A DNA stretch of 50,476 bases, from positions 1-50,476 of the forward strand of contig LGRX02033482.1 of the NCBI GenBank assembly GCA_001247695.2, read 5' to 3'. Positions 31,991 to 43,446 of the stretch are shown piece after piece. The notes beneath the pieces are model-generated. The model did not search any database. It was given only the letters and a program-made list of their open reading frames with translations, and was not told where the DNA came from. Both the position numbers and the translations under genes were made by a program. This stretch comes from Cymbomonas tetramitiformis. Lineage: Eukaryota > Chlorophyta > Pyramimonadophyceae > Pyramimonadales > Pyramimonadaceae. The stretch's first letter is position 1. Every line of letters starts with the position of its first letter.

Positions 31991-34900
31991 ATTAAGTAAG
32001 GTAAAGTAAGGTAATTTGGCCAGGTTCGCGTTTCGCGCACAAGTAACTTGAAGCCTTGAGCTTCAAGTAACTTAAAAGATATATCTCTTGGCAGTATTTG
32101 TAGTGCCAAGTTTCGTGCGCTAGGACGCACGGGAAGCCCTCGGCTGTTTGCCATCTTTGGGTTTGGGTACGTTCGAACCCAAACCCAAACCCAAAGGCAT
32201 AGGACAGTTTCGTAGATTCTGTCCCGATGCCTTTGCAACCTCGCTTGCTAACTCATATTACAATGAATATTCAATATTCAAGCGTTGGATACCCCACGCC
32301 AACGGGAAGCGCTCGGCTGATTTGTTATTTGGGTATGCGCACCCAAATGACAAAAAACGCATCTTTGAAACTCGTTAGTTTCAAAGATGCGTGGCCGATG
32401 CCTTCGTGCTTATGTGTATGTTTCATATGAAATATGCCCTGGAATAAATGTGAGTATCCCGCACAAACGGGAAGCGCTCGGCTGTTTTGTAATGTTAGGG
32501 TGCACCCAAAATACAAAATGCATCTTTGAAACTCGGAAGTTTCAAAGATGCTTGCCGGTCGCGTGCAGCGGTAAAGGGCAAGGCAAAGGGTTTATGATAT
32601 ATGATAAGTAGGAATAGTTTTTAGAAACAATATAGTATTTTTCATATGCTTCTGAAAACTATTCCCCAGCATGCAACCTGCTCTCGGCACCATGCGGCAC
32701 CATCCAATTTAGCTCTCAAAACTTGACATTCCTTACTTCCCAATTATCATAAAACGTTGGACGTCTTCTTGCTTCTATACTAAAACCTTACTCAGAATAT
32801 TATCTAAATATTGACGAAAATACTTACAACTAATAATCATACGATGATAAATCATGTAGGTATCTAAAGTGACTAGAGCCAACATGAGGGGAGAGGGAGC
32901 GGTAGGGGTGTGTGTGTGTGGGTCAGGTGGTAGGTAAGGATTTTTCAATTTTCCCCATTAAAATATTTCCCCAATATATGTGTGGGGGTAGGCCATCTGC
33001 ACAATTTTCCGAAAACTCGACGCGGTGTGGATTGGGGAATTTGCTCCCGATATTGGCCTAATTAGAATAGTGGTGAAAAAGATCTCCACTTCTTACTCCC
33101 GAAAACCGCAAAAAATTTCTTACTCCCCAAAAGGGAACTTTCTTACTCCCCCCAAACTATAGTTCGATCTCAAAAAGAGATCTCCACTAGGCCATCTGAC
33201 CGTAGGATCAAGTGCGCGACAGTGCTTCGCTTTTTGCGTCCCAACATGCCATGCCTTAACGCGTGGGTGGCGTCGCGGTAAATGTACGCGACTGCAGCGG
33301 CACTGTCATCGTTAGCGTCTGGCGATCGTGAGATCGGAAGTTCGTCGGTGTCGCCCGTTGGGATTCGCGCTTTGCTGCTGCTGCTGCTGCTGCTGATTAA
33401 GTAAGGTAAAGTAAGGTAATTTGGCCAGGTTCGCGTTTCGCGCACAAGTAACTTGAAGCCTTGAGCTTCAGGTAACTTAAAAGATATATCTCTTGGCAGT
33501 ATTTGTAGTGCCAAGTTTCGTGCGCTAGGACGCACGGGAAGCCCTCGGCTGTTTGCCATCTTTGGGTTTGGGTACGTTCGAACCCAAACCCAAACCCAAA
33601 GGCAAAGACATAGGACAGTTTCGTAGATTCTGTCCCGATGCCTTTGCAACCTCGCATGCTAACTCATATTATACTGAATATTCAATATTCAAGCGTTGGA
33701 TAGCCCACGCCAACGGGAAGCGCTCGGCTGATTTGTTATTTGCGTATGCGCACCCAAATGACAAAAACGCATCTTTGAAACTCGTTAGTTTCAAAGATGC
33801 GTGGCCGATGCCTTCGTGCTTATGTGTATGTTACATATGAAATATGCCCTGGAATAAATGTGAGTATCCCGCACAAACGGGAAGCGCTCGGCTGTTTTGT
33901 AATGTTAGGGTGCACCCAAAATACAAAATGCATCTTTGAAACTCGGAAGTTTCAAAGATGCTTGCCGGTCGCGTGCAGCGGTAAAGGGCAAGGCAAAGGG
34001 TTTATGATATATGATAAGTAGGAATAGTTTTTAGAAACAATATAGTATTTTTCATATGCTTCTGAAAACTATTCCCCAGCATGCAACCTGCTCTCGGCAC
34101 CATGCGGCACCATCCAATTTAGCTCTCAAAACTTGACATTCCTTACTTCCCAATTATCATAAAACGTTGGACGTCTTCTTACTTCTATACTAAAACCTCA
34201 GAATATTATCTAAATATTGACGAAAAATACTTACAACTAATAATCATACGATGATACATCATGTAGGTATCTAGTGAAAGCTAGGCCAACATGAGGGGGG
34301 AGAGGGGCGACGGTAGGGGTGTGTGTGTGGGGGGGAGGGGGGTGGTAGGTAAGGCACGTGATTTTTCAATTTTCCCCATTAAAATATTTCCCCAATATAT
34401 GTGTGGGGGTAGGCCATCTGCACAATTTTCCGAAAACTCGACGCGGTGTGGATTGGGGAATTTGCTCCCGATATTGGCCTAATTAGAATAGTGGTGAAAA
34501 AGATCTCCACTTCTTACTCCCGAAAACCGCAAAAAATTTCTTACTCCCCAAAAGGGAACTTTCTTACTCCCCCCAAACTATAGTTCGATCTCAAAAAGAG
34601 ATCTCCACTAGGCCATCTGACCGTAGGATCAAGTGCGCGACAGTGCTTCGCTTTTTGCGTCCCAACATGCCATGCCTTAACGCGTGGGTGGCGTCGCGGT
34701 AAATGTACGCGACTGCAGCGGCACTGTCATCGTTAGCGTCTGGCGATCGTGAGATCGGAAGTTCGTCGGTGTCGCCCGTTGGGATTCGCGCTTTGCTGCT
34801 GCTGCTGCTGCTGCTGATTAAGTAAGGTAAAGTAAGGTAATTTGGCCAGGTTCGCGTTTCGCGCACAAGTAACTTGAAGCCTTGAGCTTCAAGTAACTTA

Positions 34901-37661
34901 AAAGATATATCTCTTGGCAGTATTTGTAGTGCCAAGTTTCGTGCGCTAGGACGCACGGGAAGCCCTCGGCTGTTTGCCATCTTTGGGTTTGGGTACGTTC
35001 GAACCCAAACCCAAAGGCAAAGACATAGGACAGTTTCGTAGATTCTGTCCCGATGCCTTTGCAACCTCGCATGCTAACTCATATTATACTGAATATTCAA
35101 TATTCAAGCGTTGGATAGCCCACGCCAACGGGAAGCGCTCGGCTGATTTGTTATTTGCGTATGCGCACCCAAATGACAAAAACGCATCTTTGAAACTCGT
35201 TAGTTTCAAAGATGCGTGGCCGATGCCTTCGTGCTTATGTGTATGTTTCATATGAAATATGCCCTGGAATAAATGTGAGTATCCCGCACAAACGGGAAGC
35301 GCTCGGCTGTTTTGTAATGTTAGGGTGCACCCAAAATACAAAATGCATCTTTGAAACTCGGAAGTTTCAAAGATGCTTGCCGGTCGCGTGCAGCGGTAAA
35401 GGGCAAGGCAAAGGGTTTATGATATATGATAAGTAGGAATAGTTTTTAGAAACAATATAATATTTTTCATATGCTTCTGAAAACTATTCCCCAGCATGCA
35501 ACCTGCTCTCGGCACCATGCGGCACCATCCAATTTAGCTCTCAAAACTTGACATTCATTACTTCCCAATTATCATAAAACGTTGGACGTCTTCTTACTTC
35601 TATACTAAAACCTCAGAATATTATCTAAATATTGACGAAAAATACTTACAACTAATAATCATACGATGATAAATCATGTAGGTATCTAGTGAAAGCTAGG
35701 CCAACATGAGGGGGGAGAGGGGCGACGGTAGGGGTGTGTGTGGGGTGGTAGGTAAGGCACGTGATTTTTCAATTTTCCCCATTAAAATATTTCCCCAATA
35801 TATGTGTGGGGGTAGGCCATCTGCACAATTTTCCGAAAACTCGACGCGGTGTGGATTGGGGAATTTGCTCCCGATATTGGCCTGATTAGAATAGTGGTGA
35901 AAAAGATCTCCACTTCTTACTCCCGAAAACCGCAAAAAATTTCTTACTCCCCAAAAGGGAACTTTCTTACTCCCCCCAAAATATAGTTCGATCTCAAAAA
36001 GAGATCTCCACTAGGCCATCTGACCGTAGGATCAAGTGCGCGACAGTGCTTCGCTTTTTGCGTCCCAACATGCCATGCCTTAACGCGTGGGTGGCGTCGC
36101 GGTAAATGTACGCGACTGCAGCGGCACTGTCATCGTTAGCGTCTGGCGATCGTGAGATCGGAAGTTCGTCGGTGTCGCCCGTTGGGATTCGCGCTTTGCT
36201 GCTGCTGCTGCTGCTGCTGATTAAGTAAGGTAAAGTAAGGTAATTTGGCCAGGTTCGCGTTTCGCGCACAAGTAACTTGAAGCCTTGAGCTTCAGGTAAC
36301 TTAAAAGATATATCTCTTGGCAGTATTTGTAGTGCCGAGTTTCGTGCGCTAGGACGCACGGGAAGCCCTCGGCTGTTTGCCATCTTTGGGTTTGGGTACG
36401 TTCGAACCCAAACCCAAAGGCAAAGACATAGGACAGTTTCGTAGATTCTGTCCCGATGCCTTTGCAACCTCGCATGCTAACTCATATTATACTGAATATT
36501 CAATATTCAAGCGTTGGATAGCCCACGCCAACGGGAAGCGCTCGGCTGATTTGTTATTTGCGTATGCGCACCCAAATGACAAAAACGCATCTTTGAAACT
36601 CGTTAGTTTCAAAGATGCGTGGCCGATGCCTTCGTGCTTATGTGTATGTTTCATATGAAATATGCCCTGGAATAAATGTGAGTATCCCGCACAAACGGGA
36701 AGCGCTCGGCTGTTTTGTAATGTTAGGGTGCACCCAAAATACAAAATGCATCTTTGAAACTCGGAAGTTTCAAAGATGCTTGCCGGTCGCGTGCAGCGGT
36801 AAAGGGCAAGGCAAAGGGTTTATGATATATGATAAGTAGGAATAGTTTTTAGAAACAATATAATATTTTTCATATGCTTCTGAAAACTATTCCCCAGCAT
36901 GCAACCTGCTCTCGGCACCATGCGGCACCATCCAATTTAGCTCTCAAAACTTGACATTCATTACTTCCCAATTATCATAAAACGTTGGACGTCTTCTTAC
37001 TTCTATACTAAAACCTCAGAATATTATCTAAATATTGACGAAAAATACTTACAACTAATAATCATACGATGATAAATCATGTAGGTATCTAGTGAAAGCT
37101 AGGCCAACATGAGGGGGGAGAGGGGCGACGGTAGGGGTGTGTGTGGGGGAGGGGGGGACGTGGTAGGTAAGGCACGTGATTTTTCAATTTTCCCCATTAA
37201 AATATTTCCCCAATATATGTGTGGGGGTAGGCCATCTGCACAATTTTCCGAAAACTCGACGCGGTGTGGATTGGGGAATTTGCTCCCGATATTGGCCTAA
37301 TTAGAATAGTGGTGAAAAAGATCTCCACTTCTTACTCCCGAAAACCGCAAAAAATTTCTTACTCCCCAAAAGGGAACTTTCTTACTCCCCCCAAAATATA
37401 GTTCGATCTCAAAAAGAGATCTCCACTAGGCCATCTGACCGTAGGATCAAGTGCGCGACAGTGCTTCGCTTTTTGCGTCCCAACATGCCATGCCTTAACG
37501 CGTGGGTGGCGTCGCGGTAAATGTACGCGACTGCAGCGGCACTGTCATCGTTAGCGTCTGGCGATCGCGAGATCGGAAGTTCGTCGGTGTCGCCCGTTGG
37601 GATTCGCGCTTTGCTGCTGCTGCTGATTAAGTAAGGTAAAGTAAGGTAATTTGGCCAGGTT
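31741..37661 (+). repeat. Higher-order tandem array, four 1.40-1.43 kb units plus a partial fifth
   Basis: Units start at the stretch GATCTCAAAAAGAGATCTCC at 31741, 33166, 34587, 35990 and 37405, giving periods of 1425, 1421, 1403 and 1415 bp. The fifth stops at 37661. Units are almost identical, apart from small indels and homopolymer changes. Each holds a (GCT)n run, three inverted satellite monomers with the core ACGGGAAGC(G/C)CTCGGCTG, two GCATCTTTGAAAC hairpins, an ATTTGGGTATGCGCACCC hairpin and an AT-rich tail. No protein function is supported. Confidence 0.95.
31954..31991 (+). repeat. (GCT)12 microsatellite in array unit 1
   Basis: The trinucleotide run has 12 copies here, 7 in units 2, 3 and 4 (about 33373, 34794, 36197), and 4 in the partial fifth unit (about 37612). 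On the minus strand it would encode polyserine in a 151-159 codon frame. Confidence 0.95.
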
Positions 37662-37898
37662 CCAAATCATAAGGAGCAGAGGTCATATTCGATATTGCGA
37701 GTACCCCGCAAATGACTTACAGTATCGTTCCTTGAATCATTTATAATTAACTGCACTGAAAAACTAATGGATCCCGTGCTTTTCCGCCTCGCCCGTCCGG
37801 TTGTACGTCAGCCTGCCTGAGCGTGCGCGAGGCTAAAAATCCCGCTTTATTTTTTTATGGAGGCCTTATCCAAGGGCGTATATTGCCCCTTTCCCCCC

Positions 37899-37923
37899 AC
37901 TGCACCTCCGGCTGAGGTGCAGT
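37899..37923. repeat. Hairpin ACTGCACCTC/GAGGTGCAGT
   Basis: Ten-bp perfect arms with a 5-nt loop. Nearby are three tandem CGGATCCG palindromes (38087-38110) and a CGCCCATATG/CATATGGGCG stem (38188-38219). Confidence 0.9.
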
Positions 37924-38722
37924 AAATCTTCTAGATCATGATGATCCGGCCTTTTTTTAAGGTGTAATGAGCAACATGTTGCAACATATTTCGCATAATA
38001 TCCGCATATGCACCTGCAACACGTCTCTTAGGACGTCTAACATATCCGGGCCACCGGCGTTTGGTTGGGCCCAAGCGGAAGCAAGGCGGATCCGCGGATC
38101 CGCGGATCCGTTTCACTTCGGATCGCGCAACTCAACGGAACAATTTACGCTTCCCAGCGAACATCTTCTGTTGTGGAACGTTTTTTTCGCCCATATGCTT
38201 CTTAGAAAACATATGGGCGGACGTAGTTGCTTTCGAATTTGACGTGTATCAACTTCGGAAGCGCCAATAGCGCCAAGTTCTTCCCCTTGCGGGATTTTGA
38301 GAAACATACCATCTGGAAGAATTCTTCCGGGATGATTGTTACCAGTGCTATTATCAGTGCTTGCGGTACCTTTCGGTTTTGTTCTCACGTGTGATAGATC
38401 ATATAATTAGTAATATATTATAAGTGACCCCGCCGCACTCTGATTTTTACCCTCGTTGACTTGGAAGCGCTTTCCAACGAGCAGAAAACTTGCTAGCGAA
38501 CAAAACTAAGCGTGATCTAACGGTCACCATTTCGGAAATGATTTCCCCCGATTTCTCATCGGTCGATGTCATTCTCGATTCCGTCCGTGTCGCTTTCATG
38601 ACGGGTACCATTCCCATCGAGTTCTACAGTGGCAGATAATTGTAAATTCATTCAAGAACGCCAGAGCCATTTGCGGGGTACTCAGATATTGATATTGCTA
38701 TTGAAAATGAAAAAAAACTTAG

Positions 38723-38880
38723 TGCATGGTCGCTTCGCGACCATGCATTTAATATTAATGGCCGCGAAGCGGCCGATGTCGCGACCGTGTGACCAATTAT
38801 TTATATTGACTTATCTTACGCCGCGCAGCGGCCATGCGACACAGTGCAGTGACACTCAACTGCATGGCCGCGCAGCGGCC
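38723..38880. repeat. Palindrome cluster GCATGGTCGC / GGCCGCGAAGCGGCC
   Basis: TGCATGGTCGC, TTC, GCGACCATGCA at 38723-38747 is a perfect hairpin. It is followed by GGCCGCGAAGCGGCC and two copies of a CCGCGCAGCGGCC palindrome with ATGGCC flanks (38820-38880). Confidence 0.9.
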
Positions 38881-38913
38881 TCGATATAATGAGACGTTCG
38901 TGGTTTGGTGGCT

Positions 38914-39153
38914 ACTTTGGAAACCATGGTTTCGCGAAACCATGGTTTCCAAACCGTGGTTTCGCGAAATCACGGTTTCGCGATATTCCCCCGAATATTC
39001 CGCCTGGTGGCGCCTGGGTGGCGGGGGATATGCTGATCGCGTGTCACGTTCCCCCAAACCACGGTTTCGCGAAACCACGGATTGGAAACCACGGTTTCGC
39101 GAAACCGTGGTTTGGAAACCGTGGTTTGGAAACCGTGGTTTCGCGGAACCATG
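38914..39153. repeat. Tandem palindromes GAAACC(A/G)(T/C)GGTTTC
   Basis: Two clusters (38918-38980 and 39054-39151) consist of repeated GAAACCATGGTTTCGC or GAAACCACGGTTTCGC units, each self-complementary, joined by CGCG or CCAAA. The intervening 70 bp is G/C-rich and different. Confidence 0.9.
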
Positions 39154-39499
39154 GCATCACGATGTCAGCAAATGTCGAATTGATTTCTGAATTTGACATT
39201 CGGTCATCAGATTTCAGATTTCAGATTTCGGTCATCAGCCCGTGCGTGAAAAGGATATAGTGAAAATTCGTGATGGTGAAAATTCGCAGTCACGCCACGC
39301 GTGGCTGAACGTTGCGCTCCACGCAGTGCGTCTACAGTGTCTCGCAGCTTTGAGGTTTAAGGGTTTTTGTTGAGGTTAAAGGGCTTTGTCTTTATTTACT
39401 GCTTAAGATGAATGATCAAACCGTCTTCGTATTTTGTCCCTACTTACGATTTTGCGTTCGACTACCGCTTTTGTTCCGTTATCGACTTCGGATTAAGGC

Positions 39500-40308
39500 T
39501 CGTTTTCCGCTTATGCCTTCTTGGCGCTCCCCATCGCCCTCGATTCTCTCAAGGGTGGACGTGATCTTGAGAAGGAGCATTGGGAAGGTACTTGGTGGCA
39601 CGTTGAAGTGCCTTCCGATCGCACCACCTCCGCACATTGGGTCGACGCGTTTCGTATATACAGCAAGCCTTCTTTCGACATGTTGTGCGACGAGTTGGCT
39701 CCTCACTTGATTCAATCAAGAGGACCTCGCGTGGATGTTCGATTGTGCACTGCGGTTGGTTTACATATATGCGCTCATAACACGTCGCACAATATTATTC
39801 AAAAGCTCTTTGGCATCAGTAAAAGCACTTCTCATAAGTATTTCACTAGTACGATACCCGCTTTAGTCAAGATTCGTAGAGCTCATGTCTATTGGCCAAC
39901 GACGAATATGAGTTTAAAGCAAAGGCAAAACAATTTCGTAAACATCGTAGTTTTCCTAACGTCGTCGGCGCGATCGACGGTTCGCACGTGAAGGTTAACG
40001 AACAAGACTCCCTTGATTGGTTAAATAGAACGGGCTACTATAGCATGCTTATACAAGCTATATGTGACTTCAATATGATCTTCATGGACATCGTCGTGGG
40101 TTGGCCTGGAAGTGTGCACGACGCGCGTGTGTTCCGCAATTCTAGCGTTCATGAGCGCGGTATCACGCATAAGTTATTTCCTACGACCACATCTTGTCGG
40201 TTTGCGTGTGGCATGCGTGTACCTTGGTGCATACTTGCCGATTCGGCCTACCCCTTGCTTTCTTGGCTCCTTACTCCCTACAAGGACAACTGTGCCAGGG
40301 AACAGTAG
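39500..40308 (+). pseudogene. PIF/Harbinger DDE transposase, frameshifted and C-terminally truncated
   Basis: Frame 2 (from about 39500) reads LPIALDSLKGGRDLEKEHWEGTWW...CTAVGLHICAHNTSHNIIQKLFGISKST, a DNA-binding N-terminus typical of the family. Near 39890 the signal shifts by -1 to frame 1: FRKHRSFPNVVGAIDGSHV (first catalytic Asp), FNMIFMDIVVGWPGSVHDARVFRNSS (second Asp) and ILADSAYPLLSWLLTPY. The final block with the catalytic Glu, normally a short distance further (RVVIE.AFG type), is missing because the frame meets TAG after NCAREQ at 40308. The enzyme would be inactive as written. Confidence 0.85.
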
Positions 40309-40682
40309 TGCATCTAAGTAAGCCGTTCGATTGGCATATTGTATTTCTATCCAATGGGGCAGCTCAATGGAAATGGACAGCGAGAGGGACCCCAGAACCA
40401 TTTACTGCGTACTTTGGAGAGCGAGAGCATACGACCGATTACAGCTGGCAGCATATTATTGACATGCCTTCTGGAGCGCTACGCCGCTGGGAGCGTAAGA
40501 GGGGTGGTAGCTGGTTTCTGGAAGACGCCACTCGAGCGAAGGAGCCAGTAGCGCCATTTTCATTACCAATCAGCGATGCGCGCTGGAAGTATGTGACTGA
40601 GACTGACGAGTACAGTAAGAACCCATATATAAGAAGACCCACCTATAAGAAGATGGCCGCTAGGACATTTTTCAAAAGTTAA
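40305..40682 (+). CDS. Unidentified 125-residue frame fused after the transposase
   Basis: A frame different from the transposase core runs from about 40305 to TAA 40680-40682: FDWHIVFLSNGAAQWKW..., FTAYFGEREHTTDYSWQHI, and a basic end. The composition looks protein-like and not like a shadow. It may be an exon or a fragment of another element joined by deletion, or an unusual C-terminal extension. I do not recognise it. Confidence 0.4.
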   Translation, partial: VVHLSKPFDWHIVFLSNGAAQWKWTARGTPEPFTAYFGEREHTTDYSWQHIIDMPSGALRRWERKRGGSWFLEDATRAKEPVAPFSLPISDARWKYVTETDEYSKNPYIRRPTYKKMAARTFFKS

Positions 40683-41135
40683 GAATTAGAAGATTTTAAA
40701 GTCGCTAAAAATGCTTGGTTTTTACCTAGAATTAAGGAGATTTGGCGCTGGCGGGTACCATATACAACAACACCTAATATCTAAATCATTAATATATCCC
40801 GAGGTATTATATTTGATATACAACGTAAGATGATGCACACTTCATCAGGATTGATGTATACACTACAAGATGACATACAGTATACTGTAAGAATAATATA
40901 CACGGTTATTACGGCAATATACAGTGCACAACATTGTGTGTCGCATGACGTGTGGCAAAAAGTATATGCTTTAAATTTTGACAGTGTGTGTTGTTCTGCA
41001 GTAAACATGTATGTCCCTTACTCTCTCATTGATTTACAACTATTTCATTTAGCTACAGTACACTTAAGACCATTTCCTCCAACCGCGCTCACACCATACA
41101 ATATGATTATTGTCTATTGGTGGCTACTATCCGGG
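40683..41135. other. Non-coding AT-rich stretch
   Basis: No recognised gene or repeat. Some direct repetition of TATACAC-like and ACAGTATAC-like words occurs. Confidence 0.4.
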
Positions 41136-41363
41136 CCACTAGTCCTTCCCCAAGGACTAGGCGGAAATGCACATTACGGCCGGATTATTGGTCCTTAGAC
41201 CCAACACCATGCTTCAAAAAATCCTTTGGGACACAACCTAAGTGCCTATCTTTGTGGGAGGTTGAATTTCAAAGTTTGGGTACCCGTAATCTAGCCGCGG
41301 TTTAGGGCTATGTCATGCTCTAAATTTAATTCATTTGGCTAGTCCTTGGGGAAGGACTAGTGG
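41136..41363. mobile_element. 228-bp MITE-like element with palindromic ends
   Basis: CCACTAGTCCTTCCCC at the left is the exact complement of GGGGAAGGACTAGTGG at the right, and the inverted match extends through AAGGACTAG on the left and CTAGTCCTT on the right (25 bp). Each end is also almost a palindrome by itself. No clear target duplication was found. Confidence 0.7.
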
Positions 41364-42117
41364 CGGCATGGCCCCTAATGGCCCCTTAGATGGATAGGGG
41401 GTGGTGTACCACCACCTACACATCAAATTTATGACTCAATGTAAGGGTTCATAACCGTAAATGGCTTATACCGACGATATATTATGCTCTCAACGCATGG
41501 TAAACACCACCACTAAGACGAAAATGCTGAATTATGATATTTTTCGACCCAAAATTCGAGCAAAATATTCAATAACACGCACCCTAATGGTTGGAAAATT
41601 CCCAAAAAAAATACCGAGGTATAGTTTGAAGTCATATTTATGCATCACTATGCTCACTATTGGTAATATGTCTCATAGACCACATGATATGGGCCATGCA
41701 AAGCTGCAATTTGGGCAATGTGGCCCCATACTTAAGCAGTTCCAGCTGATATAAATATGACAAGTACCACCGAGCAGTAGCCATATAGCGACCAATGGCA
41801 TAATCCCAACTCACCGCCACGCCCACCTATCATTGGATAGGCTATACTTGTGCAATATTACCACTTGCGGCACCTATCTGGGACCTAGAGATCTCCCCAA
41901 AAAAATCACGAAAATCAGGTACTGAAATCAGCTTGGCGATTTGAATGGATTTCATGGAAATAGTAGGGTGCATGCCACATGGGCGTCCACCGACAACAAC
42001 ATGCGCCATCCCGTGGCCAATGGGGCATTAAGGGACTTAGTTTAGGTCACATTGATGACACAAACCGAGCCATAGGGTCACTGGCATTGGCTAGGTCGTC
42101 CCAAAAAAATCGACGGC

Positions 42118-42168
42118 GCTAGTCCTTCCCCAAGGACTAGTTTTCAATTTAGTCCTTGGGGAAGGACT
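42118..42168. repeat. Second pair of CTAGTCCTT palindromes
   Basis: The palindromic end seen at 41139 occurs again at 42119-42140 and, inverted, at 42151-42168, separated by 10 bp. It looks like two element ends brought together by deletion of the middle. Confidence 0.85.
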
Positions 42169-42193
42169 GTCGGATAGTAGCCATTGGGCGCAC

Positions 42194-42219
42194 CTTACGG
42201 TGGGTTTACCCACCGTAAG
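42194..42219. repeat. CTTACGGTGGGT palindrome family
   Basis: CTTACGGTGGGT, TT, ACCCACCGTAAG forms a perfect hairpin. The same half-site occurs at 42402-42418, and as an inverted pair at 42972-42988 and 42994-43014. These are candidate ends of a second MITE family. Confidence 0.85.
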
Positions 42220-43113
42220 AGACATTCGAAAACCGCATGTCAGAGCTAGCATATTGTGCCAACTTGGGCAAACCCATGCTTTTCGACACACCTTGGGGGT
42301 TATATTAGTGCGTGGACTTGAAAAAGTACTTTACATACTGTATAGATGCGTCTAATATGCGTGCTAATACCAAGGGGTCAAGCGAAAAAACACCTCAAAT
42401 CCTTACGGTGGGTTACCCAATTATTGCATCTTTGGGTAGATTTTGAACATGCCCATCACAATCGGAATGTACCTATCACAATATTTTCATGAACTATGGC
42501 CCATAACAAATGTTTCTTATACTTGGCGCCATTCGATATATCGAATATATCACTCTACACAAGTAACTTAAGAAAAAAAAACAAAAAAAACATTTGCAAT
42601 TTCAATGTTTTTCCATACTTCAGGGCAAAAATGACGATATTTTGTCTATACGGGGATATATATGCATGTTTCTCGCGAAGTATTGACTCAAGGTGGTAAA
42701 AATAGATCAAACTTCACGAAGTACACCCATGCGCACATTGGCATCGTGGATGAAACGTAGAAATCGGGCCACGTTTGTGTGCATTTGGGATCACGGCACC
42801 GAACGTGCCATCGGAGGTATATTGGGATGGATACCGCGGATATATCCGATCACAAGTACATGTCATTCGGCTTTGTCCAGCTAAACATGAATGTCTAGTT
42901 GTGAAATCACATATGATCGACCATATTTGAGACCATTCGATGTGCATTATGGTGTTAACAAACTACGCTATGGTTAACCCACCGTAAGGCGTTCTTACGG
43001 TGGGTTACCCCACCTTGAGCCCAATAGACATTATGTCACTACTATTACATATGACTATCGTGCTACTGTATTGTCGAAGTGCTGCACGCACAAGGCGCTC
43101 CCGCTGTCTATGC

Positions 43114-43446
43114 TCAGTTAACACAAGCTGTGAATGCTATCCAAGACCCGTCCTGGCACTCAAGAAGTTGGCCGTCAGTCAAGTTCCCCACATATGTCTG
43201 TGGGGTCAAGGTGTGCTTTGCGATCCTATCCTCGCAAGGGTAGTAGACCTGAAAATTGAAGCCGTCCTTGTTCGCCGGCAGCTTTCGTTTTACGGATGCG
43301 CCCCAACTGCCAGCCCACCTGAAACCACTTGAAGAGAATGATATTCTTGACAAACTTCTTGTCCAGAGTGGGCACCTCAAAGATCCTGCGCATGCCCTCC
43401 GGCGTCCAACACGCCTGTGGTTCCACTCCCACTTCGGTGACCTCAA
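43114..43446 (-). pseudogene. Unidentified minus-strand protein fragment, frameshifted
   Basis: Two minus-strand frames carry one apparent protein: EGMRRIFEVPTLDKKFV...FKWFQVGWQLGRIRK, then, after a shift, NKDGFNFQVYYPCEDRIAKH and LTPQTYVG. The VGWxLGxI and FNxxVYY...AxHxLxxxxY pattern resembles short domains I have seen linked to mobile-element proteins, but I cannot name the family. It lies 0.2 kb from the methyltransferase remnant on the opposite strand. Confidence 0.4.

Noticed and set aside
31783..36467. Minus-strand ORFs of 151-159 codons with polyserine, present in each array unit
   Set aside because: All units are almost identical, so conservation of the frame carries no evidence of selection. 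The N-terminal half is made of satellite hairpins and the flanking frames are equally open.
31741..37661. CRISPR array or ribosomal DNA repeat
   Set aside because: The 1.4-kb units are contiguous, without short repeat-spacer structure, and contain no rRNA-like sequence; the context is eukaryotic.
38834..39260. ORFs with repeats like KPWFRETMVSKPWFRE
   Set aside because: These are translations of tandem palindromes in several frames and both strands, so coding is not indicated.
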